Origin: Hetaerina americana
Taxonomy: Eukaryota > Arthropoda > Insecta > Odonata > Calopterygidae
Reading direction: 5' to 3'
Length of the DNA stretch: 64,000 bases
Assembly: GCA_022747635.1 (NCBI GenBank)
Contig: JAKTNV010000005.1
Coordinates: forward strand, 35,688,336 to 35,752,335
A model generated the notes under the pieces. That model did no database searches and had not been told where the DNA came from. It saw only the letters and a program-made list of their open reading frames with translations. The translations under genes and the position numbers were made by a program. Positions 1-11,060 of this stretch are shown here, piece after piece (the first letter of the stretch is position 1; the number at the start of each line of letters is the position of its first letter).

Positions 1-640
1 GCGGGAAATAGAAACAAACGAAACAGAGAGGCGCGTGTTGAAAGAGGAGACTCGGTGTCGAGCACTGAGGTGACGACGGGCGGGCGAGTGGTGGGAGCGT
101 CACCGACGGTCGACGTCGACGCCGCAGTATTCCGTCCGCCGGGGAAGTGAGTGAATGGCTGGGAGGGTTGCAGGTGAGAGGACTGGCTGGCCGGTTTTTT
201 TAAAGACATATGTGGGTGTGAATGCACGGCGCTGAAAATGTACGGCGTGGCGTGAGAAAGAAGGGACGGGGGCGAAACTTGGGAAAGGAGTTACAGTGGC
301 GAGGCTTTTGTTTCGCGCCGCGAAGGACGTGCATTGCGTGGCGGTAGGGGCGGGTGGGTGGGGCTCGGAGGAGAAGCACCATTCTGCCGGCCACACCAGG
401 TTTGGGTGAGGAGGGAATTGGTTCCTTAAGGTGATGCATCCGAGACTTGTTCCCTCGACGCCTCCCGGCTCCCCGTGACAATGCTTCGGCTTCCTTCCAA
501 AATCTCTCATGCGTTCCAACCACGGAGGAGGGAGAATTCCGCGATTCCAGCCAACACTCTTGAACATACCCCACTGTCGACCGCGCCCAAAATATTCCCC
601 GAAAAACAATCCTGCATACAACTTCCGCAAAGACTACCCA
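1..640. other. GC/CpG-rich block, no recognisable gene
   Basis: This block has many CpGs and ends abruptly at AT-rich DNA near 640. A 176-codon frame on the minus strand (100-630) has biased low-complexity composition and no domain I recognise, so it is treated as chance. A regulatory role is possible but unsupported. Confidence 0.4.
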
Positions 641-746
641 ACGTGTGAACGTTTTTCCTCATAACACCCTCGCCTCTTTTTTCATCATCTTAATTATCAT
701 ATATATACGTGTAGGTATATATATTCATTCATATGTATATACAAAT

Positions 747-800
747 ACACACACACACACACATACATACACACATATATATATATATATATATATACAT
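747..800. repeat. Compound (AC)n-(TA)n microsatellite
   Basis: An (AC)n run with CATA interruptions passes into an (AT)n run. The TA-rich zone starts about 50 bp further upstream with imperfect ATATGTATAT units. Confidence 0.95.
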
Positions 801-1328
801 ATGCATATATTACATCGTATTGAGATGATTAGTTTTTTAAACAATTGCTAAAATTAATTTTTAATTTTATTATTTTTGGCGCCACCACTGCCCATGGTTC
901 TTTCACGATAGAGTTTGTAAATGTTTATAATTCTATGTGCCCCCTCGCACATAAATATGTATACACATACATTTTATAACACATACTTTTATTTGCTTAT
1001 GTTTTGAACCGTATTCTCGCGAGAGCTTGACCAAATTAGTAAAAAAAGGGAAGGTTGTTGTAATGTCCACAATGGGTTTCTATCATCGGCTCATTGCGGT
1101 TATTTCTGTAAAATACCAAAATATCGTCGCCTCTCCACTTGAAAAATCAACCAAATCCAAGAAAATGAGTTGAGAATTGAACAATGGTTCATGCGCATCT
1201 TGCTCCTTCGCCTTCAGTGTCGCTAAAACTTAAGGGGAGACAAATAGAAAAGTACCACCCACCTGAATGTTTGTAAATTTCTTAACTCACTTTCGAATTG
1301 AGAGACAAATTTTCACTGATAAATTAGT

Positions 1329-1380
1329 ATACTGGATCTGAATTATACATTAATACACTGGCTCTGAATTATACATTAAT
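1329..1380. repeat. Two tandem copies of a 26-bp unit
   Basis: Copy one (1329-1354) and copy two (1355-1380) share CTGAATTATACATTAAT and differ at two positions. This looks like a local slippage duplication. Confidence 0.9.
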
Positions 1381-1391
1381 ATAATATTAAT

Positions 1392-1403
1392 TCAACCGGT
1401 TGA
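1392..1403. promoter_or_regulatory. Palindromic Grainyhead/CP2-type site
   Basis: TCAACCGGTTGA is a perfect 12-bp palindrome containing AACCGGTT, the optimal binding site of Grainyhead-family factors. Such factors open epidermal enhancers. One site is weak evidence for an enhancer, and occupancy is inference. Confidence 0.35.
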
Positions 1404-2200
1404 TTTTTTTTATTCCTACGTCCAAGAATTACAAAACGATTTTGATAGTGAATTCTGCTTTCCCTTCAGCTCACACAAAGTCACTTGGAAAATGAGCGTT
1501 CGTATAAAAGGTTTAAAAATGAATGGGCATTCATTCAGGCATTTTAAAATATAACTTCACGGAATCTTAACCGAGAAAAATAACAATGGCTCTCTTAACG
1601 CAATATACATTGTATTCGTTTATGCTCTCATTTATAGAACTCCACGGCTGAAAGTGTGACAGCGTAAGCCCTTAAAGTGTCAATGAACCTCCACATGAGG
1701 GAAAGGAGAGGGACTGCCTACGGGGCTTTTCTCATAACTTCGTTTGTTTACGTAATTAGAGAAACACAGTGCATGGCCTCAAAATTCTCGTCACTGTTTT
1801 CCGTAAAATCTTAGACTAAGCTCAAGCCACGAAATCCAACAAACTTATAATTAATTAAGCTATTTGCTAAAGCTGTTTAAGAACCCTATGGGACTTGAGC
1901 ACAGTGGTGAGGAATCAGGAGAGAGAAAATTAATCAATGGGTCCCTACCTCTCACTAGGTAAACATTTTCGAATTTCCTCGAGAAATAAAGCTCGTGAGC
2001 CAATGTTTTCATTATTGCCTCCGTGAATGTAAGAGTCTCGCTCGTTTTAATGCACACCAATAACAGCCTCTATCATTTCCTCCTAACATTTTCCTAGCCC
2101 ACTCGGCCCCACCCAACCCCACCTGCAACTCGCACCCTCCGTTCCCGGGACATTTTTCTAAAACGCACTCCAAAAACTTACACCTTTCACCGAAAGGCCT

Positions 2201-4215
2201 CGATGGATAGTTTTACATCATTTCGGATGGGAGCGTTTTAAAGGCTTCGCTTGGGGAGAAGGAAGAGGTGTTGGCGAGAAAAAGAAGACGATGAGAGGGC
2301 AAGAGAGAGAAAGAGAGCGAGAGAGTGGGAGAGAGGGCGAGGGGAGTAGGGGAGTAGGAGAGTAGGGGAGAAGGGTTGAAGGGAGGGGAGCTTGTAGGAG
2401 AATGACGACGGCGTGTGAGGGAAGGGAGCGAGGGATGGCGGGGTGGGTGGGTGTGTATTTGGGGGATGAGGGGGCGCGGGCTTGGGGAAGAGGAATTAGG
2501 GGAACGTTGAGAGAGAGAGAGAATGTGTGGAGAATGACATCGTTTGATGAAGCGGGGAGTGTGGTGGAAGGGGAAATAGGTGGAGCTGGAGGAAGATGCA
2601 GAAGGCGGAAGAGAAAGAAAAGGGTGAGGAGAGTAAGTTCGGAAAACAGGAGTAGACGGGCGCGGGGGTGCGAGGATTTGTCCGGGTGAAATTGAGACCA
2701 CCGATGTTTCTTTTGTGATCCATCAGGTCGCAAACTTAGGAGGAAGGTCACCGAGGACGTAGGCACGGGAGTCAAGTAGCGCATATCTAATTCCTTAAGC
2801 CATTTTAACACCCCTTTGCCTATCTGGGGGTAAGGGCGACACTTATTTCCAATTTGAGTAGAGAGTTTATACACTGTCTTTATCGAAAATAAGAAAATGG
2901 TGAATTAAATATTCAAAACTTCTCATGCCAAAATAATAAAGCATATTATAATGAGAAATATAACGTGAAAAAGAATCCGTTTAAGTTATAACGGAAAACC
3001 GGGAAGTGCGTTTTGAAGGAAAGAGTTGCAGTAGCAGGGCAACAGATTTAAAGACGGAAATGTATATAGATTTATTCATATTCTACAAACTTCCATGGTC
3101 AATATCCAAGGAAATATCACCGCGATGGGAAAACAATAGGAAGGAATTAAGTACAAGTCGAAAAATTAATTGATGAAATTAACCGCGGGAGACAACGGAT
3201 AGATTCCGGTATGTGGGAACACGAAAGAGGCGATGGTAGCCGAATTATGAAACTCGGTAAAGGAGGAAAAGAAATCGCAGAGTCGACGAAAGAGTGAAAA
3301 ACAGGAATGAAGAATGGGAATAGACGGGAGAAAACACGTGGAAGGAAACGGGTACAGGGAAAGGGAAGAGCGATGGAGAGAAAAGTGTGGCGGAAAGAGA
3401 GAGGGAGAGGGAGAAAGAGGTGTTCTCCCAGTTTTACACTCAGTCAGTGGTATCGATCGGTGAATAAAACTACTTCAGTTCGCACCTCTCTCACGACCTT
3501 TCATTCCGCGGCTCCAAAACCATCGCCTCGCTACCTAACGCGCGCCCTCCCCCTCCCTTCGCCCTTCTCAACCCGTCCCCCACACTCCATTCCCCCCACC
3601 TTTCCCCTGCCATCCGCCCTCCCACACCACCCCCTATATCCCTCCCTGGTCCCGTCTTCCCGTCTACTGAACCGTCTCCCTTCCCACTTCACCCCACCCT
3701 CCCACCCCGCAACGGCACCCTCTCTTCTCCCCCATTCCCCATACACACAAACACTCTCCCATTCTCCGCGACGGACGCATTCTTTCAGGGGAAGGATGGA
3801 TTAGAAAGATCTGAGGGGCTTAGCATCAGCTTCGGGGTGAGCGGAGTAGAGGAGATTGAGGGAAGGGCGAGTGGGAATGGAAGAGCTGGGAGAAGTCAAA
3901 ATGCCACGGATAGGGATAGAGAGTGAGAGAGAGCGAGAAGAAGAGGGGAGGTGGAGGGGTAGAGGGGGTGGGATGCTAGAGATGAAGGGAGGTGGGAGGG
4001 AGACGGCGCGAGGATAAAAAAGGCAAAATATCAAGTGGTGAGAAGGAGGTGAAAAATTCATTCGCCCCGCATTGTGACGTCGCACGAGGAAGGTGGAAAA
4101 GCAAAACAGTTTCGGTGCGGCGGATCGAAAAAATGCTATGTCTCGGCGAGGCAATCTTTTTTGGATCGAAATTTTTCATGTCTTATCCCCTTGAAAGAGA
4201 GTAGCGTATCTCAGC
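2201..4215. other. Alternating purine-rich and pyrimidine-rich blocks
   Basis: The plus strand is strongly purine-rich at about 2255-2690, AT-rich to 3290, purine-rich again at 3300-3421, pyrimidine-rich at about 3540-3760 and purine-rich at about 3840-4015. Long open frames here are Arg/Gly/Glu or Ser/Pro/Leu-biased by-products of composition. No gene is recognised. Confidence 0.6.
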
Positions 4216-6690
4216 GAAGATAAAGAGCGGAGAAGCATGATACCCTCCTGATTTGAAGAGACGCATCGAATCCACTTGATTAAAAATGTGACAAGACAAC
4301 ACCCCAGTGGGACATTTTATTCGTTCATAAATGGCTCCATCTTAATCCAACAGCTTATAAAATGTACATACCGCACACTTGGCAAGACACACCTAATATT
4401 AATTAGTGGCACCATCTAATAACCAGAAATCAAAGTAATAAGCTCAAAATTTTACGGAATAGCCAAACTTGGAGCAAGCCCTACGAGTGAGTGAAATAGG
4501 GATCCCTCATAAAGGGAGGGGTGAAGTTCCTCCAGTTAGCCGCCTGTGGTGTCATCGCAGAATTCTAGAGCCTTGGGAATCACAGAGCTTGTGTTTAGCT
4601 GGAGTATACTAAGGCAGCCTTCGCCCTTCGGTCAGCTATTGGCTTTCCTGCCACAGCTACACCAACCTTTAGGCATACTTACCTCCCACTATATAAAAAA
4701 GTTAAATAAAAGTCTGACGCTGGTTACTCATTAAATTCGGTATCATACGCACCTAACTACAAACAAATAATATAGTACCCTGATTTTTCTAAGGGAAAAC
4801 CAAACAATATGAGAAAATATTTCTTTTGGATAGAATTTGAATGAATTATTAGTTAATACATTTACAGCTCAATTAATAGCTAAGATACAGGAGGCGTTCC
4901 GATGGTAATGCCATTAAATTTCCCGCGCCGCTCCTATTAGTCGGAGAGGGATCGAATCACTTGAAGTAGGTGGGGTGGACGCTAAACTTTGCCGCGAGAC
5001 CAATCTCGGTGATCACAAAGCTGTGGAAGTGTCAGAATGTCAGATATTGTAAACCTCTGCGCACTGACCGTGTCACGGAAAAAAATGGAATCGACGCTCG
5101 CCCATCGTTACGCGATAACTAAATTTGGTGCTAAATTGAAAAAAAATCTTTTGAGGAGACTAACAAAATGATTCGTGAGGCCTACGGGGACTCTGCTCTG
5201 TCCTAATCCCGAGCTTCGAGGTGGTTAAAGGCCTTTAAGGTATCTATGAAGGTCTGTATTCGAAATTTTAAAAAAATTAACGGAATTTTATTTTCGCTCA
5301 AGTAAAAATATTGAATGCTCCGTTGTACACTTAACCAACTGGTGGCTGTATTGAAATGTGCTAGTTATGAATATTCAATAATGATTATTATCTTTTGCTC
5401 CGCAGGCCTGTTACAAATGAGCGGTACTCACGGCAGCACGATAACAATTGAGTGTTCCATCACATTTCATCAACTCCAGTGGATGAAAGAGGATACATTA
5501 TTATTATTATTACGTTCAATAGTAAGTATTTGGATCTCACGCTTCGTCATGGGTTTATACACGCACCTATATATTCTTACAGCAAGATGAAGTCATTACT
5601 AATTCAGGTTTAAATATTACTCGCTAGGAAGTATATAACGCTCTCTACAGATTGAGATATTATGCGTTGAAACATTCTCTTTCTCGTTTCATACTTCAGC
5701 TAACCCGTTCAAAAAAATTAACCTCATGAATATTCATACTGAAGCAAGCTTTCAGGTAGGGAAATTATTTTAACCGGATCCTCGCAAATTCATTATCTAC
5801 CTTGACGATCAGTTTGACGGTCCGAAGTTCTAAAAAATGTAGGTTAAAGTCGCTTCAAAGAAGAAAAGGTTGTGTCGTGGTTTAGCAAACGTTTTGGGAA
5901 AAGAAAATCGCCGGTATATTATCCCTGGAACCAATATCTTCAGTAATTTTAAGCGAAAACCCATCAATAAAAGGCTCTTCACAAACTGCCTCGGGATATT
6001 TTCTCGTGCTGTTTAATTTAATAATTGGGGGCCTCCTTAGTGAGAATATTTTTAGTGATAAATTGTCTCATTAAACCAAAATTAACCCAAAGTTATCATC
6101 ATAAGACCATTATCATAAAAAGGACTAGAAGCGACTTTCGTTACAATTCACCAAAGTCGAAACTCGCATTAAGCTGGCGGTCTCAATTTGTCCCATACTC
6201 AAAGCTCTATTCAATAAACACATTTTATTTTCAGCAAGAACGCGAGCAAAGTATCGTGTCAATTGATGTAAAAAATTTAGGGATAAGAAGATGTTCTTAA
6301 CCGTTTCATGGTATTTGTTAATTTTCGGTGAAACACTCTTTTAAAATCTTTTGAGGAGTGACCATAGCGCAGCTTAATCTCATGAATAAGACGAGATCCT
6401 CATGAAAATACTCACGGAGCATATTCGAAATGACAAATTAAAATTAAATGATCATACACAGTTCCAACGACTTTTCAAAGAAAAGATACGCGTTGAGCTC
6501 GAAACAAAAAATATTAACCTGCAAATTCGTGGAACTCCTGTATGGTAATCGCTGAATAAAAAGTTTGGGTTTTTTTCACTTCCGTGTTTATTTACCACAA
6601 GCAAATAGTTCAGAGAGCACTCCCCTGAGCGAATATGTTCTGGAGCTCAACCGCCAGTTCTCATTTTTTTCCCTCGGATTCTTCATCCAT
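4216..6690. other. AT-rich non-coding DNA
   Basis: It contains a strong TATA-like string (CTATATAAAA near 4689-4698, plus strand) and an (ATT)n run near 5500-5514. A small 5-bp hairpin (CGAGA-CCAA-TCTCG) lies at 4995-5008. There is no coding signal I trust. Confidence 0.5.
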
Positions 6691-7210
6691 GTGCCTCTGA
6701 ATTCCTCGGCACGTTGAGGTGGGAAAGTAGAAAAAAAATAGCGACGGAAATCAAACGGATGGTGCGAAGGCGCCCCGGAATACCGCCTGTCGGCGGCTTT
6801 CGACGGCGTGCGCCCACGTTATCTCGCGCCGTCCCTCACCCCCCTTGCTCAAGCCCCTTCACCGCTCAAATCCTCTTCATACTCATCCCACCCATTTCGC
6901 AACTCCGGGGCGAGAAGCTGATTTTTCCGCAAACACATCTTCCCCGGCGCCTTTGTGTGCTCTCGCGGTATCCGTCTCAAAACGCGCAGCGATTCCCTTT
7001 TCGGGGGTGGATGGGAGTGGAGGCCGCGGTTGGAATGCAATCCTCGCACCCCCACCCACGTCCCTTCGCCTCCCGCGATCGCCCCTTCCCAAACCTTCCC
7101 CCTGGGAGTATCTCATGCACAGGGGGAGCCAGGGGAGCTATCGCCACCCAGGTCGCCGGCGTTGGATGAACCACAGACCACGCCGGGCAGAACTGCCTTT
7201 GCTTAAGAAA
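6691..7210. other. CpG-rich block inside AT-rich DNA
   Basis: This sharply bounded block is rich in CpG and has overlapping open frames on both strands, none with a recognisable domain. It is a candidate regulatory element or intronic CpG island; there is no motif-level proof. Confidence 0.4.
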
Positions 7211-8500
7211 CACATATGAATGATCTATAATTGACTTTTAATGAACGCACCTAGAGCACACAATAATGCCACCGATGGGATTTAAAATATATATGGCGAC
7301 CATTTTTCGATGGAAATTAACCTGCGAGTGATTGTTTCAAGTAGGGGTTGTTGGTACCTAGGGCAAGTTTACTAGGTATCAGTACAATTATTTAGGGCAA
7401 AAATCGTGTATCTCATCACCTCTATAACGGTTATGGTAAATAATCGGGGAGGTGAATTATGGCGTTTGCAAATTAATTTACTACGAGGCATATTAACCAG
7501 TATTTCTGTGCATTATTCCTTGATAGGGAATAAATGGCAATATTCCCTTATATTAATAAAATATTTTAAATTCTATGCACTTTAGTGATAATATAACAGT
7601 ATGCGCCTTGCAGGCATGACCCGATTAATATTCGAGCATTCTGTTCTGAATTGCAAAGTGCACACAGCAATACACACACCCATGACAAGAAATAAAAGGT
7701 CGGTGACGGTGGTACGCAAAATGAACACAGAAAAACCAAGCCTATATATGTGAGTAAATGTACCATTCACCCAAATCTCTCTGTTGAATAGAAAAGTGGA
7801 GATCATTGAACTGAAAAATATTTTACATGCAAATTACACTCACACATTACCTAGTACACGGACTAAGATAAGAATTTCTTTGTTTCTGATCCACCTTTTT
7901 CCATCCAGTTATACCTGGAAATTCTACTTAGATGTAACTATATCAAATTATGTTTCTAATCTTAAACTAACATCAAATTCTACACAAGATGACTGTGCCA
8001 TTCTAACAATAACAGAAAATATTGATTTCAATCTCAGCGGCGAATTATGATGCGGATCTCACTTCAGACAAAATTAGTACATGAACGAAAGAACACGCAG
8101 TGAGAGGACCTCCGTGAATTCAAAACAAATAAAATTATAAATAACAGGACTTATAACAGCAATACTGGGAAAACTTACAAGTAATAATCTACTCAGCCAA
8201 CAATATGCGAAAAACAAATTCTGACAAAAACAACCCACGAACTGTCAGCTTTTTGAGGTCCCCCGAGTGCCGGTAAATATTTGCCGGATGCAAAACATTA
8301 GCCAATACGTACAAGGCAACAACACCGAAACCGAAGGATAGGGAAGGGGGCAGAGATTAAATCGAGCTGGAGTGACCTGAGTGGGGTAAAAAATTAACTC
8401 AATGCCCCACACAAAAAAAGTTTGCGTTTCGCTAATAATGATCAGCCCACCGATACCAATATAGGACGGAGGAAGCTCCTCAAACTGCCGTTTCATAATT
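7211..8500. other. AT-rich non-coding DNA
   Basis: No gene or mobile element is recognised. A near-perfect 18-bp palindrome lies at 8270-8287. Confidence 0.5.
8270..8287. repeat. 18-bp near-palindrome CCGG-N10-CCGG
   Basis: CCGGTAAATATTTGCCGG is self-complementary except for one pair (T against G). Its symmetry resembles a dimeric protein-binding site, but no specific factor is assigned. Confidence 0.6.
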
Positions 8501-9120
8501 TAATCCATCTCTCACCATTTCCTCGTCTGTTTACTCGCACTCCTCCTCGCCACCCCTTCCCACTCCACCGTCACCCGCCCACCCCAACCCTCTCACTCTC
8601 ACCCTGCGGAACGCATTTTAATCCACTTCCTCAACCTCTCTCTCTCCATGCTCCCAGACGCCCTTTCCTTCTCTTTCCCTCGCCAATTTCACTCAAGCTC
8701 TCTCCACCCCAGTTTAGCTCCCCTTTCATTTCACCCCTTTCTTCGCACCCTCCTCCCACCTCTTCCTCGCACACCGTCTCTTCTCTCCTCTCTCTCTCGC
8801 TCTCTTTCTCCCTCCACACACACACATACTCACGCGCCCCGAATCTGACTGAAGTTGCTCACTTAACGCCCACTAACGAACGCCACAACACCCCAGAGCC
8901 TTGTGTGTATGCATCGGAGAGGGAATTTCACGGGGATGGTAAGAGGAAGGGAAAGGATATAGATGTGTGAGAGACGAGAGAGGAAGGAAAAGGGTCGGAG
9001 CAGACCCCAGACGCTGGAATTGGTGAGTTGGGCGTTGGGAAATTAGAGTGGGAGGGATGGCGGGTGGGGGGAGAGGTGGGGACGCCGAAGCCGCGCCGCG
9101 GAAATGTGAATGTGATAAAG
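8501..9120. other. Pyrimidine-rich block followed by purine-rich block
   Basis: The plus strand is C/T-rich at about 8515-8830, with short TC and CA runs, and turns A/G-rich at about 8920-9110. The 182-codon frame through the first part is Pro/Ser/Leu/His-biased and not a recognisable protein. Confidence 0.55.
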
Positions 9121-11060
9121 GGAAGGGTGATGGAAAAGATTGTGTTTACGATGAGTTATACAAATGAGAACGGACATCGTTTGATGGATTGTCTGAGGCT
9201 CGGTCAGCAAGAAAGTATAAATCAGCCGAATCTGGTGAATGTAATAGGTCGATAGTGATTACATGCACTACAAGCTGTTTTTTTTATTAATTAACTTGAA
9301 ATAATTGTGGATGCAAATAATTACACAATGTTTCGCGGAGAGATACGGGCAGTTTTTCCCCCATGAAAATTAGTCCTTAAAAATGTACATTAATCAAAGT
9401 ATATCAAGACACCCTTTCATTTCCGTAAACTAGATTCGATACATTGACTCAGTCGATTCATGGATCTATTTGAGACTACATAAGTCATGTCGACACACAA
9501 AATCTAAACAAGACATGCGTAATACCAATAAAATAATTAACAGAAAGCAGTTATTTTAAACAGTTATCTGAATAAGCTATTAGAACTAACAATGAAAATA
9601 TTAAACCCAAGTAGTTATCTCAAACGCAATTATGCAGGTCTATCGTGAAAAAATGCCTGTGTCCCTAAAACAATATCTCTCATCCCACACTGAAAAAGCT
9701 TAAATAATGTAATTAGCTTACACGGACACTCTTGAATGATAATCAGTCTGTGTTATTAGAAAAATCTCGTAAATAATGATGCTAAGAAGGTAGTTTGGTT
9801 TCACATGTTTGACTCTACGATTGGCTAGTTCGGGTAGACAGAGAATTCAAATTTACTGATAAAACTCGCGAGGCATTACATGAACACCGTTAAAATTCAC
9901 TGCATTATTCGTGACTATTGAGTCAACTGCATATCTACTCTATGAGATACATTAACTAAAAGCCACTACATCCTTCAATTTTCATCTTTCTCATTCTGAA
10001 ACAAATATTTTGAAAATGGAATTGCTGCGCAAATGTTTCCCACCTACAAATTAAAATTGGCAAAAGTTACCCGCGTGCAAATGTTTCGAACCCCCAAAAT
10101 AAAATAAACCTTGGAATATGAATAGGGGACGTTTGAGATAAACGTGGGCTAGGAATCGAGTCGAACTCTAGCCTTTCAGGTCAGCCTCTCCACCATTCGC
10201 TCCAACGTTACTTCGCCTGTGGCCAAGAGAAACAGACGACTGCCACATCATAGAAAGGGAAGGGAAAAGCGAGACCAAGAAAGATGGAACGAAGGAGAAT
10301 TCAAAAGGACGGTTTGTATTGGGGCGACCTATAGTGGCATAAATGCGGTGCGGAGCCATGGATGAGAAGAGGCCCGGCACTTGAAAGGGATGACACGGAT
10401 AATGACAAATGGCGAGAGGATGAAGGGAGAAGATGAAAGAGATAGGTGAGACTGAATGCTTGGGGAGGGAGGAGGGGGCAAGGGGTAATGCCTACTATTT
10501 AACTAATGTGGGGACCTCAGGTCTACCACTCTCGCGGGTCATGGCAATAAGAAGGTCAATGGAGAATAAAACAAGACCCATCGAAGAACTTTTGGGACGA
10601 GTTCACGAAGGAAACATAAAAAGATGGCGTCGGGAAAATTCTTCCTCTCCCCACTCCCCTCTCGCCTCCCAGAATGAGCCCCGCAAGAGACTTGTATGGG
10701 ACGAACTTCATAAAAATCCTTTAACCCACACTCACCCCCCACCAGCAGCATCATCCTCTTATTTTATAGCAGTGTTGCTCGCCCGGGAAAGGGGGTGAGA
10801 TACGAAGGAAAGAGTTTAGCGATTGTTAGGGCGCGACAGCGTGAATGGCTTGGCGGGGGTGAAGGGTGGGTGGGGGGAGGAGAGGGCGGAGTGACCACCT
10901 TACAAGGTGACGGTCTTAAGACTGCAGGTGGGAGATATGAAGCGATTGAAGTCGGCGGGACTAACCTACGCAGTATATATGCGCGCAGTTGTAAAACGGT
11001 GCGATAAATCTAGTGTTATTCTCGGATAGATTTACTCGGACCTGTTTGCGCGTGCGCTTT
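9121..11060. other. AT-rich DNA grading into a mixed purine-rich stretch
   Basis: AT-rich to about 10140, then a tRNA-like fragment on the minus strand, then patches of purine-rich sequence (10230-10310, 10410-10480, 10830-10900). No coding exon is recognised. Confidence 0.45.
10157..10204 (-). repeat. tRNA-like (pol III box A/box B) fragment, probable SINE remnant
   Basis: On the minus strand TGGAGCGAATGG (10204-10193) resembles an internal box A. AGTTCGACTCG (10167-10157) resembles a box B (consensus GGTTCGANNCC). They are 25 bp apart, slightly closer than in a normal tRNA. The anticodon and T stems do not pair fully, so a working tRNA is unlikely. A degenerate tRNA-derived SINE or chance similarity fits better. 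Confidence 0.4.

Larger units (their letters stand above)
641..2200. other. AT-rich non-coding DNA
   Basis: It holds a CA/TA microsatellite (747-800), a two-copy 26-bp tandem repeat (1329-1380) and a Grainyhead-type palindrome (1392-1403), listed separately. No coding signal is seen in the rest. Confidence 0.6.

Noticed and set aside
100..630. 176-codon minus-strand open frame
   Set aside because: It lies in a GC-rich block where stops are rare. It has no recognisable domain and overlaps a second long frame on the same strand, so chance is more likely than a gene.
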